Assembly (NCBI GenBank): GCA_938045315.1
Contig: CALINM010000017.1
Span: forward strand, 1-19,441
DNA length: 19,441 nt
Direction of reading: 5' to 3'
Source: an uncultured bacterium
GTDB taxonomy: Bacteria > CALINM01
The translations under genes were made by a program, and so were the position numbers. Position 1 is the first letter of the stretch. Every line of letters begins with the position of its first letter. This document shows, piece after piece, positions 8,768-18,097 of the stretch. The notes beneath the pieces were generated by a model. That model saw nothing but the letters and a program-made list of their open reading frames with translations, did no database searches and was not told the DNA's origin.

Positions 8768-11143
8768 TCAATTTTTAATCTGCTTTTTTTTAATATCCAA
8801 GGCATATTCCAGTACTTCGTCAGCTTTTTTAACTTTTATAAACTTTATCTCCTTTTTGACATATTCTGGCAAGTCCTCCAAGTCTTTTTCATTTTCATGG
8901 GGAATTATAACTGTCTTTATTTTATGAGAAAGGGCAGCAAGGCTTTTTTCCCTAATACCACCAACAGGCAGTACCCTTCCCCTTAATGTAATTTCTCCTG
9001 TCATAGCAATATCCATTTTTACTGGTATCTTTGATAAAGCAGATATTAATGCTGTAAGCATTGTTACACCTGCTGAAGGTCCATCCTTTGGTATAGCACC
9101 TTCAGGGATATGAATATGTATATCTGAGTTAGCATAGAATTCCTCATCTATATTAAAATCTTTTGCTTTAGCCCTTGCATAAGTAAGTGCTGCCTGAGCT
9201 GACTCTTTCATTACATCTCCTAACTGCCCCGTTAAAATCAAGTTGCCCTTTCCTTTAACAACTGAAGCTTCCACATATAACACATCTCCACCATAAGGTG
9301 TCCAGGCAAGGCCAGTGGCTATGCCAATTTGTCCTGGTTCTCTACCAACCTCTGGTAAATAGATAGGAGCACCAAGATACTTATTAACTTCTCTCAAAGT
9401 AATTGTAACTGGTTTTTTTAATCCTTCGGCTTTTTTTCTCGCTACTTTTCTGCAAACTTTACCTATCTGCCTCTCAAGGTTTCTCAGCCCAGCTTCTTGA
9501 GTATACTGATTTATAATCATCCTTATGGCATCCTCTTCAAATTTTATATCCCTTTGTGTTAAACCATTTTCTTTAATCTGTCTTGGTATGAGATATTTTT
9601 TAGCAATAATTACTTTTTCTTCTTCCGTATAGCCTGAAAGAGATATAACTTCCATTCTATCTCTCAGTGCAGGTGGTATTGGATCAAGCTGGTTTGCCGT
9701 AGTTATGAACATTACATTAGATAAATCAAAAGGTACATTTAAATAGTGATCTGAAAAGCTAAAATTTTGTTCTGGATCCAGCACTTCAAGTAAAGCTGAT
9801 GCAGGATCCCCTCTAAAATCAACACCAATCTTATCAATTTCATCAAGCATAAAAACTGGGTTATTTGTTCCAGCTTGTTTTATTCCCTGTATTATTCTTC
9901 CAGGTAGTGCACCCACATAAGTTCTTCTATGACCCCTAATCTCCGCCTCATCCCTAAGTCCACCTAAGGATATTCTAATAAACTTCCTTCCTAAGGCTCT
10001 CGCTATTGATTTTCCCAGAGATGTTTTTCCAACACCTGGTGGTCCAACAAAGCAAAGAATAGGACCTTTCATTTTTTTCTTGAGTTTTCTTACAGATAGG
10101 AATTCCAAAATTCTCTCTTTTATTTTCTCTAAATTATAGTGATCTTCATCAAGGATTTTTGCAGCCTTTTTAATATCCAATTTATCTTTTGTTTCCCTGG
10201 ACCATGGTAGTTCAACCATCCAATCTAAATAAGTCCTTACAATAGCAGATTCAGCAGAATCTGGATGCATCAACTCTAATCTTTTTAATTGTTTAAGTGC
10301 TTCCTCTTCAACATTTTTGGGCATTTTAGCTTTTTTAATCTTTTCTCTATATTCTTCTATCTCTTGATATCTATCATCTGCTTCTCCTAACTCCTGCTGG
10401 ATTGCACGCATCTGTTCTCTTAGGAAATATTCCCTTTGGCTTTTTGATATTTCTTCTTTAGCTTGATTCTGTATTTTTGCCTGAACCTCTAAAAGTTGTA
10501 CTTCTTTGTTTAGTAGTTCGTTAACTTTCCTAAGTCTCTCAAGAGGATTGATTATTTCCAGAATCTGTTGATTTTCTTCCATCTTAAACCCAATATTTGA
10601 TGTAACAAGATCTGCTAACCTCCCAGGATCATCAATATTTTCAAGAATAACCATTATGTCTGGTGAAAGGGGTTTCCCCAAGGATATTATCTTTTCCACT
10701 TGTTCTTTAACATTTCTTATAAGTGCTTCTATCTCAAGGGTAATATTAGGAACTGTTTCTTCTTCAATTTTTCTAATCTTGACTTTGAAAAAGGGCTTTT
10801 TCATTTCATAATCAACTATTTCAGCCCTCGACAAACCTTGAACCAAAATTTTTATTCTTCCATCAGGTAATTTCAACATTCTCATTACAAGGGACGCTGT
10901 ACCTATGGAATGTATTCTATCCGGTTCAGGTTCTTCTTCTGTTGCATCTTTTTGAGCAGAAAGCATTATAATCCTATCCTTAGAGAGTGCCTCTTCCACC
11001 GCCCTGATAGATAATTCCCTTCCTACAAAAAGTGGTATAATCATGTAGGGGAAAACAACCACATCTCTTATAGGTAAAAGGGGAAGTGTTTCTGGTATTT
11101 CTGGTCCCTTTTCTTCACTTTTAATTTCTTTTTTTTCTTCCAC
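8768..11143 (-). CDS. lon: ATP-dependent protease La (Lon)
   Basis: A 791-residue LonA protease that unfolds and degrades damaged and regulatory proteins in the cytoplasm. Order of parts: N-terminal substrate-binding (LAN) domain from [13 protein letters not shown] (20-32) to about 205; a coiled-coil linker at about 205-275; the AAA+ module with Walker A GPPGVGKT (367-374) and Walker B FMLDEID (431-437); and the C-terminal serine protease domain with Ser690 (KDGPSAG) and Lys733 ([11 protein letters not shown]) as the catalytic dyad. The start is a GTG (11141-11143) with an AAGGAGG ribosome binding site that begins at the hsp20 stop, leaving an 11-base gap. Length and motifs are those of a complete, active-looking LonA. 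Confidence 0.97.
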   Translation of the reverse strand: MEEKKEIKSEEKGPEIPETLPLLPIRDVVVFPYMIIPLFVGRELSIRAVEEALSKDRIIMLSAQKDATEEEPEPDRIHSIGTASLVMRMLKLPDGRIKILVQGLSRAEIVDYEMKKPFFKVKIRKIEEETVPNITLEIEALIRNVKEQVEKIISLGKPLSPDIMVILENIDDPGRLADLVTSNIGFKMEENQQILEIINPLERLRKVNELLNKEVQLLEVQAKIQNQAKEEISKSQREYFLREQMRAIQQELGEADDRYQEIEEYREKIKKAKMPKNVEEEALKQLKRLELMHPDSAESAIVRTYLDWMVELPWSRETKDKLDIKKAAKILDEDHYNLEKIKERILEFLSVRKLKKKMKGPILCFVGPPGVGKTSLGKSIARALGRKFIRISLGGLRDEAEIRGHRRTYVGALPGRIIQGIKQAGTNNPVFMLDEIDKIGVDFRGDPASALLEVLDPEQNFSFSDHYLNVPFDLSNVMFITTANQLDPIPPALRDRMEVISLSGYTEEEKVIIAKKYLIPRQIKENGLTQRDIKFEEDAIRMIINQYTQEAGLRNLERQIGKVCRKVARKKAEGLKKPVTITLREVNKYLGAPIYLPEVGREPGQIGIATGLAWTPYGGDVLYVEASVVKGKGNLILTGQLGDVMKESAQAALTYARAKAKDFNIDEEFYANSDIHIHIPEGAIPKDGPSAGVTMLTALISALSKIPVKMDIAMTGEITLRGRVLPVGGIREKSLAALSHKIKTVIIPHENEKDLEDLPEYVKKEIKFIKVKKADEVLEYALDIKKKQIKN

Positions 11144-11154
11144 TAAAAACCTCC

Positions 11155-11589
11155 TTATTCGACGGGAATTATAATTTTTTTACTTCTTTTTTCTACTAAC
11201 TTGGGGATAGAAATTGTCAATATGCCCTTTTCCAGCTTAGCTTTAATATTGTGCATATTAAAAGGTCCTGGTAAATTAAAACTTCTTTTAAATCTTCCAT
11301 AAGAACGGCCAATACAATGATATCTCCTTTTTTCATCCTCTTCTTCTTGTGGTTTTATTTTCTCACCTTTAACTGTAACAATATTTTCATTTACTTCTAT
11401 GGAAATATCATTTTTTTTCACCCCTGGAAGTTCCATCTCTATGTAATAATAATCCTGTGTTTCAATTACATCACTTAAGGGGAGATATGTACAATTTATA
11501 TCAAATTCCATAAGATCATGATTTGAAATAATACTTTCGATTTGATGTATGTCAGAAATATAGTTTTTATTTTTTTTACTTGTGCTCAT
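11155..11589 (-). CDS. Hsp20/alpha-crystallin small heat-shock protein
   Basis: A 144-residue small heat-shock protein, an ATP-independent holdase that traps unfolding proteins for DnaK or Lon. The alpha-crystallin domain spans roughly 37-131, with the conserved [14 protein letters not shown] strand region, a [11 protein letters not shown] block and the [14 protein letters not shown] signature (117-130). A C-terminal I-x-I motif (I139-I141) followed by Pro supports oligomer assembly. The N-terminal arm is short and charged. The ATG overlaps the 3' end of galU by 14 bases, and the gene ends 11 bases before the lon start. The direct hsp20-lon junction suggests joint expression. Confidence 0.93.
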   Translation of the reverse strand: MSTSKKNKNYISDIHQIESIISNHDLMEFDINCTYLPLSDVIETQDYYYIEMELPGVKKNDISIEVNENIVTVKGEKIKPQEEEDEKRRYHCIGRSYGRFKRSFNLPGPFNMHNIKAKLEKGILTISIPKLVEKRSKKIIIPVE

Positions 11590-12454
11590 TTTCGATAACC
11601 TGAGATAATATTTTTAATAAACCTTTTTTTAATTCCTTTCTTTTTAAAGCAAACCTGATATTTGCTTCCAGATAGCCCAATTTATCACCACCATCATATC
11701 TTTTTCCTTCAAACAAATAACCATAAATTTTATTGTTTTTTGCATACATCTTAAGTGCATCTGTGAGTTGTATTTCACCATTTTTTCCCGGTTTGACTTT
11801 TTTAAGATAATAGAATATTTTTGATGGTAAAATATATCTTCCTATTATCGCAAGGTTTGATGGAGCTGATGAAATGTCTGGTTTCTCTACCATATCTTCT
11901 ATTTCCCATAATCTATTATTTATCTTTTTACCTTTCACAATTCCATATTTTTTAACCATCTCCTTTGAGACTTCCATAAGAGCTATAACAGGTGCATTCA
12001 TTTTTTTTGCTACTTCTGCGAGTTGTTTCAATACTGGTATTTTGGCATCAATAATATCATCTGCAAGTATAACTCCAAAAGGTTCTTCACAAATAAGATT
12101 TTCAGCACACATTATTGCATGACCAAGTCCAAGGGGATTTTTTTGTCTAATATATGCCACATCAACTTCTTTAGGCATTCTTCTAATCTCTTCAAGTATC
12201 TCCTTGTCCTGCCTTTTTGACAAAACATCTTCCAGTTCATAAGAATAATCAAAGTAGTCCTCTATAGCATTTTTTCCCTTACCAGTAACAATAATTATAT
12301 CTTTAAAGCCACTTTTTAAAGCTTCTTCAACCCCATACTGAATGAGGGGTTTATCAACAATGGGTAACATCTCCTTTGGTGTACTTTTAGTTACTGGTAA
12401 AAACCTTGTTCCCAAGCCTGCAGCAGGAAAAACTACCTTTCTTAAGTTTTTCAT
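11576..12454 (-). CDS. galU: UTP-glucose-1-phosphate uridylyltransferase
   Basis: A 292-residue GalU that makes UDP-glucose from UTP and glucose-1-phosphate, feeding envelope polysaccharide, LPS sugars or glycogen-type polymers. Motifs: the nucleotide-binding AAGLGTRFLP (11-20), STPKEMLPI with Lys27, GLGHAIMCAEN, the ILADDII metal region, VEKP, GEIQLTDAL and EGKRYDGGDKLGYLEA. The ATG at 12452-12454 was chosen because AGGAAGG lies 5 bases upstream (12460-12466) and because the sugar-nucleotide motif then sits about 10 residues in. An in-frame extension to 12514 would add 20 hydrophobic/basic residues without family support. The gap to the preceding gene is 65 bases. Its presence near the divergent GH57 gene fits glucan or nucleotide-sugar metabolism. 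Confidence 0.94.
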   Translation of the reverse strand: MKNLRKVVFPAAGLGTRFLPVTKSTPKEMLPIVDKPLIQYGVEEALKSGFKDIIIVTGKGKNAIEDYFDYSYELEDVLSKRQDKEILEEIRRMPKEVDVAYIRQKNPLGLGHAIMCAENLICEEPFGVILADDIIDAKIPVLKQLAEVAKKMNAPVIALMEVSKEMVKKYGIVKGKKINNRLWEIEDMVEKPDISSAPSNLAIIGRYILPSKIFYYLKKVKPGKNGEIQLTDALKMYAKNNKIYGYLFEGKRYDGGDKLGYLEANIRFALKRKELKKGLLKILSQVIENEHK

Positions 12455-12519
12455 CCCCACCTTCCTGAATTTTTTTTGTAAGACAAAGATAATAACTTTT
12501 TTAAAAATTTGCAAGTTTG

Positions 12520-13134
12520 TTAATAATTTTTTTGTTCTTCCAGCAACTTATAATGGGTTATGCCATTTGCATCTATAATACCCAACCTAAAAGGGGGTGA
12601 GACATTGCTATCAACAGTAGAAATTTTTTTCATGCTTTCGCTGAAAAAATTTATTAAATCATTTAAGTGAATATTAACTAATTTTGTCATTGCCATTTCA
12701 ATCCCTAATCTTCTTGGAGCAGTTATTGTATTTTTTATATCAACCTTTTTAAAAACTTCATTTCCCTCTGCCCCCAAAAGCCCCATGCCAAGTTCACCCG
12801 AAGCTTTTTTGGCCGAGTAAATAAAATATATCCTTAAAAAATCTTCTTTTAATTTGTTTTCAAAATTATAAATAAAACTTCTGTATTGCATGCTCCCTAT
12901 ACTCATTAGATATTCTTCAATCTCTTCAAAAGTATTAATATTAAGAATTTTGCTCTTTTCCATTAATCCTTCTAAAATATCTATACCAAAAGTCAGCCCA
13001 ATAGTGGCAATGAGAAAGTTTTTCCCAATAAAAAGTTTATTACCCCTTATACTAGATTTGTTTAGGAAAACTATATTACTATCTACACAAATATAACATG
13101 CGTTTTTTGTTAGGTAGCCAATTATTTGAGACAA
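12520..13134 (-). CDS. uncharacterised protein, possible proteasome-like Ntn-hydrolase fold
   Basis: A 204-residue protein that I do not recognise. There is no signal peptide or membrane segment, so it is probably cytoplasmic. The layout resembles proteasome beta/HslV-type Ntn hydrolases: a first strand pair ending in CVDSN (about 16-20), a GNKLFIGKNFLIATIGLTFG segment that looks like the usual lysine strand and Gly-rich turn, a helix pair, then FLRIYFIYSAKK, GMGLLGAEGNEVFKKVD, another helix pair and a final FRLGIIDANG strand. Residue 2 is Ser, which removal of the initiator Met would expose as a possible N-terminal nucleophile; this is inference. The start is a TTG at 13132-13134, supported by AGGGG 5 bases upstream and by being one base after the deacetylase stop. 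Alternatives are a non-catalytic relative or an unrelated alpha/beta protein. Confidence 0.8.
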   Translation of the reverse strand: MSQIIGYLTKNACYICVDSNIVFLNKSSIRGNKLFIGKNFLIATIGLTFGIDILEGLMEKSKILNINTFEEIEEYLMSIGSMQYRSFIYNFENKLKEDFLRIYFIYSAKKASGELGMGLLGAEGNEVFKKVDIKNTITAPRRLGIEMAMTKLVNIHLNDLINFFSESMKKISTVDSNVSPPFRLGIIDANGITHYKLLEEQKNY

Positions 13135-13135
13135 G

Positions 13136-14188
13136 TTAGCCCCTTTTCATCTTAATAAGAAAACTTATGGGAACAATACTCACCTCTTTTTTTATATCAG
13201 GTAACCTTTTTTCTAAAACACTAAGAGTTTCTCTATGAGGATGTCCAATAGCGATAGCGTATCCCTTTTCTTTTGCAATCTTAATTGCTTTGTCTAACTG
13301 CTGAGATATTATCTCTTCATCAAGTTCATGATCAAGAAAAATATCCCGAACAAAAAATTTTAATCCCAATTGCTGCGCCACGTTGCTTGCTACAGAATTA
13401 ACTGATGTTCTACTATCGAGAAAAAATAAGTTTCTTTCTTTTATACCCTCTAAAAAAATTTTCATCTTCTCTTCATTTTCAGTAAATTTTGATCCCATAT
13501 GATTATTCGCACCTATAGCATATGGGACAGATTCTAAATAAAATTTACTTAGCTTTTTAATATCTTCATTGTCCATTTCTGTTGTTAAAAATTTTGTTTC
13601 TCCATTTTTATATTTATCAAAGCTATGGGGTTCCATGGGCACATGGATGAGAATATCTTTGTTAAGTTCTTTACCCTTTTTAGCAAAATAGAAAGAATAT
13701 TTTAATTGAGGAATTATGGAAAGTGTTACATTCTCAAGCCGAAGTACCCTTTCCCCCAGATCAATAGAATTCCCAATATCATCGATAACAATAATAAGCT
13801 TTGGTTTTTCATCTTTAAAAACATATGGAACTGAAATTTTCTCATTAGCCTCATAAAAGATTATATCTTCTTTGTTGATTTGAAAAGCAATTTTATCATC
13901 ATAATTTTTCAATTCTTCTCTAATAATATCTTCAACTTTCTTTTCCCTAAAAACTATTTTTTTAATGTTTTCATTTCGAATCTCAATAATCCCTTCGTTT
14001 TTTAATTTGTTTAAGAATTTCTCCACCCTTTCATTAAGAGATGGTATTTTTGGAGTATCATCTACTTTTTTATTTTCAACTAATTCTCTCTGTATAATTT
14101 TTTCGTTATATATACGGATAAAAAAAATAGCCCCGATTGTAACTAGAATCAGGGCCATTACGAATAAATTCAACTTTTTAAAATTCAT
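13136..14188 (-). CDS. divergent polysaccharide deacetylase (YibQ-like) family protein
   Basis: A 350-residue membrane-anchored protein of the divergent polysaccharide deacetylase family (PF04748, E. coli YibQ type). An N-terminal membrane segment spans about residues 8-25, followed by a charged linker of about 100 residues, then the deacetylase-like domain. Visible motifs: VIDDIGNS (134-141, with D136/D137), IHVPMEP (181-187), GANNHMGS (226-233), FLDSRT (256-261) and IGHPH (314-318). The family is thought to act on cell-wall or other polysaccharides in the periplasm, but substrate and activity are poorly known. The gene overlaps the preceding ctp stop by 4 bases (ATGA), indicating coupled translation. 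A ctp-yibQ pairing, often with envC, is common in Gram-negatives; envC is absent here. Confidence 0.88.
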   Translation of the reverse strand: MNFKKLNLFVMALILVTIGAIFFIRIYNEKIIQRELVENKKVDDTPKIPSLNERVEKFLNKLKNEGIIEIRNENIKKIVFREKKVEDIIREELKNYDDKIAFQINKEDIIFYEANEKISVPYVFKDEKPKLIIVIDDIGNSIDLGERVLRLENVTLSIIPQLKYSFYFAKKGKELNKDILIHVPMEPHSFDKYKNGETKFLTTEMDNEDIKKLSKFYLESVPYAIGANNHMGSKFTENEEKMKIFLEGIKERNLFFLDSRTSVNSVASNVAQQLGLKFFVRDIFLDHELDEEIISQQLDKAIKIAKEKGYAIAIGHPHRETLSVLEKRLPDIKKEVSIVPISFLIKMKRG

Positions 14189-15489
14189 TTCTGCCTGTTT
14201 TTAAATATCTCATAGCCTTTTAATAATTCTATTGCTTTTTTCACCATTTCATCCTCTTCTGGAGCTTTAGCAGGTTTTGTAATTTCTTTAATATCTTCTT
14301 TTTTAGTATCTACTTGTTTTTCTTTATCTTCTTCTACCCCCGGTAAATGTCTTGGTAAATCTTTTTCTCTAATCGTATGAGGGGATGAATCCTTAAACTC
14401 AATATCCGGTACTATTCCTTTTGCCTGTATCAATCTTCCGCTGGGTGTATAATAACGAGCAGTTGTTAATCTTAATGAAGAACCATCTTCAAGGGGAAAG
14501 ATTGTTTGGACTGAAGCTTTACCAAATGTTGTTGTACCCATAATTAGAGCTACTTTATGATCCTGAAGAGCACCTGCTACTATTTCTGAAGCACTTGCAC
14601 TTCCTGAATTAACAAGGCATATAATTGGATAATTACCAACAGATTTGCCTTTTGTAGCATTAAACCTTGCCCCTTCCTTCCCATCTCTACCCTTGGTATA
14701 AACAATTGTCCCTTCATCTAAAAATTGATCTGAAATCTTAACAGCTTGATCAAGCAACCCACCCGGATTATTCCTTAAATCAAAAATCAACCCCTTTATT
14801 TCATTATTGGCTTGTAATTCATTAATTGCTTTTACAAAATCATTGGTGGTTTGTTCTTGAAACTGGGATATTTTAATATATGCATAGTGATTTTCCAGAA
14901 GTTTATATTTCACACTTTTTATTTTAATTATATCCCTAACTAACGTAATTGGCTTTAGCTCCTTAAACCCCTCTCTCATAATATGTATCGTAACCTTAGT
15001 ATTGGGGGTTCCTCTTAAAAGTTTAACGGCGTCTTCTGTTGTCATCCCCTTAGTAATTTTATCATCTATCTTTATTATCTGATCACCCGCTTGAATACCA
15101 GCTCTCGATGCAGGAGTATCATCTATTGGTGCTACAACTGTAAGAATACCATCTTTAACTGTTATTTCAATCCCAATTCCCCCAAACATACCTTTTGTCT
15201 CTACTTCAAGCTCTTTTGCTCCTTCAGGATCCATAAATCCAGAATGGGCATCCAAACTTTCAATCATACCTTTAATTGCATTGTATATCATTTTCTTTGA
15301 TGTAACCACTTCGGGATCAACATAATTGGACTTTGCAATCTGAAATGCCTGTGCAAAAGTTTTAAAATACTTTATATCTTCCTCTGGGAAAAAGGCTGCT
15401 CCCTTAGAAAAAGCATAAACCCCATAACCAACTACACTAATAACAATAAAAAAAGCTACAATAGTAAATATTTTTGATCCCTTAGACAC
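14185..15489 (-). CDS. S41 family carboxyl-terminal processing protease
   Basis: A 434-residue CtpA-type protease that trims or degrades envelope proteins from their C-termini in the periplasm. An N-terminal membrane anchor spans about 7-25. A PDZ domain lies at about 100-185, with GIGIEI and the SRAGIQAGDQIIKIDD loop. The S41 protease domain follows, with FDLRNNPGGLLDQAV (236-250), catalytic Ser299 in SGSASASE and Lys324 in TFGKASVQT, keeping the 25-residue spacing of the Ser-Lys dyad in this family. The tail is Lys/Glu-rich and probably flexible. The start was set at the GTG at 15487-15489 because GGGGAGG (15497-15503) lies 7 bases upstream; the longer frame to 15597 would put 36 odd residues before the signal anchor. 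It is first in the minus-strand cluster and divergent from the GH57 gene. Confidence 0.93.
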   Translation of the reverse strand: MSKGSKIFTIVAFFIVISVVGYGVYAFSKGAAFFPEEDIKYFKTFAQAFQIAKSNYVDPEVVTSKKMIYNAIKGMIESLDAHSGFMDPEGAKELEVETKGMFGGIGIEITVKDGILTVVAPIDDTPASRAGIQAGDQIIKIDDKITKGMTTEDAVKLLRGTPNTKVTIHIMREGFKELKPITLVRDIIKIKSVKYKLLENHYAYIKISQFQEQTTNDFVKAINELQANNEIKGLIFDLRNNPGGLLDQAVKISDQFLDEGTIVYTKGRDGKEGARFNATKGKSVGNYPIICLVNSGSASASEIVAGALQDHKVALIMGTTTFGKASVQTIFPLEDGSSLRLTTARYYTPSGRLIQAKGIVPDIEFKDSSPHTIREKDLPRHLPGVEEDKEKQVDTKKEDIKEITKPAKAPEEDEMVKKAIELLKGYEIFKNRQK

Positions 15490-15520
15490 TAAAATTCCTC
15501 CCCTTTTGCTATTGTTATTG

Positions 15521-15549
15521 ATTATAATAATAATATCATTTATTGATAA
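15521..15549 (-). promoter_or_regulatory. candidate promoter of the ctp-led cluster
   Basis: On the minus strand, TTATCA (15544-15549), 17 bases, then TATAAT (15521-15526). The -10 is perfect and the -35 matches 4 of 6. The predicted start near 15514 leaves a leader of about 25 bases containing the strong GGGGAGG ribosome binding site of ctp. The region is very AT-rich, so chance matches are common; this is a candidate only. Confidence 0.5.
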
Positions 15550-15680
15550 AATTATAAAGACTCTTTTATTTTGGCTTTTAAATTTTTTACATTTCAAAAT
15601 ATTTCCTTCAAACTTAATTTCAAAAGCTTTTTAAATATTATTAAATTTGACTTTTTTTGAAGTTAAGATATATTAATATC

Positions 15681-17702
15681 ATGGATCATAAAATTTCTTT
15701 TCTTTTATTAATACACAATCATCAACCCCTGGGTAATTTTGACTATGTTTTTGAAAATGCTTACCAAAAATCTTATAAACCCTTCTTAGATGTATATAAA
15801 AATTATAACCTAAAGCTATCTCTTCACATATCAGGGCCACTATTTGATTGGCTATTAGACAATCACCCTGAATATCTTGAGGAATTAAAAAGACTTGTAA
15901 AAATTGGTAATATTGAAATAATTGGTAGTGGATATTATGAACCAATAATTGCTGCTATACCATTTAGAGATGCAGTTGATCAATTAAAATTATACAAAAC
16001 AAAATTAGAGAGCTATTTTGAGACTAAAGTTCTTGGTTCATGGTTGACAGAAAGGGTCTGGGAATCACACTTACCCAAAATCTTTAAACTTGCAGGTATA
16101 GAGTATATTGCTATAGATGATTTTCACTTCATAAGAAGTGGATTGAATTATGATGAACTTGATGGTTATTACCTTACAGATTTTGAAAATTATACACTGG
16201 CAGCTTATCCAGGAAGTGAAAAACTAAGATATATAATGCCCTTTGGTACCATTGACTATATTTCAAGCTTTTTTCAAGAGCTCTATGATAAAAGAGTTAA
16301 AACTATTGTTTTTGCTGATGATGGTGAAAAATTTGGCATATGGCCTGAAACATACAAATGGGTTTATGAAGAAAAATGGTTAGAAAATTTTTTTAATTTT
16401 CTAACTACTAATAGCGACTGGATACAAACTAAAACATTCAAAGAGCATTATGAAGAAAATGAACCAAAAGGTCTTTGTTATTTTCCCACTACTTCCTACC
16501 CCGAGTTAGGTGAATGGGCGCTGCCTGCGAAATCTTCATATAAATACAAGAAAATTTATGATTGGCTAAAAAATAATGCTAATTTTGATGATATAAAACC
16601 TTTTTTTCAAGGAGGACAATGGAAGAATTTTCTTGCTAAATATAAAGAAAGCCTTATAATTTCAAAAAAAATGTTTTTCCTCTCCCAATTGATGAAAGAC
16701 AAATCTCAGGAAGAAAAAGTAGAACTTTACAAATCTCAATGTAATGATGCTTACTGGCATGGTGTGTTTGGTGGGCTTTATTTACCTCATTTAAGGAGAG
16801 AGATTCAAACCCACTTAGCAAAAGGCTTTCAACAAGTACTTTCATCACCTTTTATTAGTTACTTAGATTTTGATATGGACGGTAAAAAAGAATGTTTTAT
16901 TTATAATAAAACCTTTTCGGCACTTTTTGATATTGATGATGGTGGTGGAATTGTATCACTTGAATACTATCCAAAATTTTTAAACATTTTAGATACCCTG
17001 ACAAGACGGGAAGAAGCCTACCACATGCGAATTCCTGAAGTTCAGAAATCCTCTACAGGGACAAAGACAATTCATGATTTATTTTTATCAAAAGAAAAAA
17101 ATTTAGAAAAATATTTGCATTATGATAGATTTTATCGATCATCAGGAAGGATTTATTTCTTTGACGAAGTTTCTCTCGATATGTTATACGAGCATAAATT
17201 CTACATTCATCCCGCTACTATATCAAATTATGAAAGCTCTGCTATAGAAGATAAAGATAAAATAATACTCGATATGAAATTAAATAGATCCTCGATAGAT
17301 ATTTCAAAAAAATTTGTGTTTATAGATAATGAAATAAAATTCCACATCAAAGGCAATGTGGAAAAGAACTATAAATACATAGGTTTAGAATGGAATATCA
17401 ACCTCTTTGCTCCCCATGCACCTGATAGAATCATTAAAATAAATAATGAAAAATTATCACTAAATACAATGGGTGAGTTTGAGACTTCCGATAGATTATC
17501 ATTAGAAGATTTCTGGTATAGACTTAAAATTGATTTTGGAAATAAAAACTTTGAAAAGGTTTATATTTATCCTGTTGAAACTATATCCCTTTCAGAATCT
17601 GGAATGGAAAGAACTTTTCAAGGCACTTGCTTTGTTTTTATTTCAAAGATTGAAAGTAATTTTTTTGATAAACAATTTTCTTTAAAAATTGATATAATAT
17701 AA
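15681..17702 (+). CDS. GH57 alpha-glucan enzyme, probably 4-alpha-glucanotransferase
   Basis: A 673-residue glycoside hydrolase family 57 protein that hydrolyses or disproportionates alpha-1,4-glucans (starch, glycogen, maltodextrins). The first strand carries the family's HNHQP motif (12-16). The predicted nucleophile is Glu124 in WLTERVWES and the acid/base is Asp214 in FADDGEKFG. Both positions agree closely with the well-studied Thermococcus litoralis 4-alpha-glucanotransferase (E123, D214). After the barrel come a helical segment (about 300-390, DUF1925-like) and a long beta-rich C-terminal half (about 400-673, DUF1926-like). There is no signal peptide, so it is probably cytoplasmic. The ATG at 15681 places HNHQP at the usual distance; an in-frame TTG at 15657 would add 8 residues. 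The ribosome binding site is weak and no convincing promoter was found. Glucanotransferase versus amylase cannot be settled from sequence. Confidence 0.9.
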   Translation: MDHKISFLLLIHNHQPLGNFDYVFENAYQKSYKPFLDVYKNYNLKLSLHISGPLFDWLLDNHPEYLEELKRLVKIGNIEIIGSGYYEPIIAAIPFRDAVDQLKLYKTKLESYFETKVLGSWLTERVWESHLPKIFKLAGIEYIAIDDFHFIRSGLNYDELDGYYLTDFENYTLAAYPGSEKLRYIMPFGTIDYISSFFQELYDKRVKTIVFADDGEKFGIWPETYKWVYEEKWLENFFNFLTTNSDWIQTKTFKEHYEENEPKGLCYFPTTSYPELGEWALPAKSSYKYKKIYDWLKNNANFDDIKPFFQGGQWKNFLAKYKESLIISKKMFFLSQLMKDKSQEEKVELYKSQCNDAYWHGVFGGLYLPHLRREIQTHLAKGFQQVLSSPFISYLDFDMDGKKECFIYNKTFSALFDIDDGGGIVSLEYYPKFLNILDTLTRREEAYHMRIPEVQKSSTGTKTIHDLFLSKEKNLEKYLHYDRFYRSSGRIYFFDEVSLDMLYEHKFYIHPATISNYESSAIEDKDKIILDMKLNRSSIDISKKFVFIDNEIKFHIKGNVEKNYKYIGLEWNINLFAPHAPDRIIKINNEKLSLNTMGEFETSDRLSLEDFWYRLKIDFGNKNFEKVYIYPVETISLSESGMERTFQGTCFVFISKIESNFFDKQFSLKIDII

Positions 17703-17704
17703 AA

Positions 17705-18097
17705 ATGAAAAAAATTATAATTTTATTAGTGTTTTTTTTACATACCTCACTTCTTTACTCAGAAACATTTATGACAAAATCTATCCATGAAGACATTAAT
17801 CTCTCAAAAATAACTATACCTGAAGAAAAAGATATTATAGCTATTTTGGAAGATGATTTAGAGAGCTACAATGTTGTTATAAACTATATTAAATCCCTAA
17901 TTTACAATTCCGGACAGGTATCAAAAGAGCAGGAATATACATTTAAAAATGTCATTGCAAATTTAACGGATTTCAAAAAAGAAAAAATCCTGGAGATTGT
18001 TAATAAACAATTAACAAGATGCAATTGTAAATTTAATATAATTGATTTTTCAGGTGGTGATCACTATTTGCCATTTAAAATAATAAGGGCTAATTAA
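17705..18097 (+). CDS. small exported protein of unknown function
   Basis: A 130-residue protein that I do not recognise. It starts with a typical signal peptide: KK, then a hydrophobic run IIILLVFFLHTSLLYS, with likely cleavage after about residue 19. The mature part of about 110 residues is acidic near its N-terminus and helical in the middle (DDLESYNVVINYIKSLI and FKKEKILEIVNKQL). It has one C-x-C pair (RCNC) near residue 104 and a short Gly-rich turn (FSGGDHY). There is no lipobox. It begins 2 bases after the GH57 stop and shares one base with the Nudix start, so the three genes form a tight unit. The signal peptide points to the periplasm, where the C-x-C pair could be redox-active; that is speculation. 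Confidence 0.75.
   Translation: MKKIIILLVFFLHTSLLYSETFMTKSIHEDINLSKITIPEEKDIIAILEDDLESYNVVINYIKSLIYNSGQVSKEQEYTFKNVIANLTDFKKEKILEIVNKQLTRCNCKFNIIDFSGGDHYLPFKIIRAN

Noticed and set aside
12486-12514. TTGCAA-17-TATCTT on the minus strand as an internal promoter for galU
   Set aside because: Both elements match only 4 of 6 in an AT-rich gap of 65 bases, which is expected by chance.
15647-15676. TTGACT with TATTAA 18 bases downstream as a promoter for the GH57 gene
   Set aside because: Transcription would begin at or past the ATG at 15681. The region is so AT-rich that the match means little.
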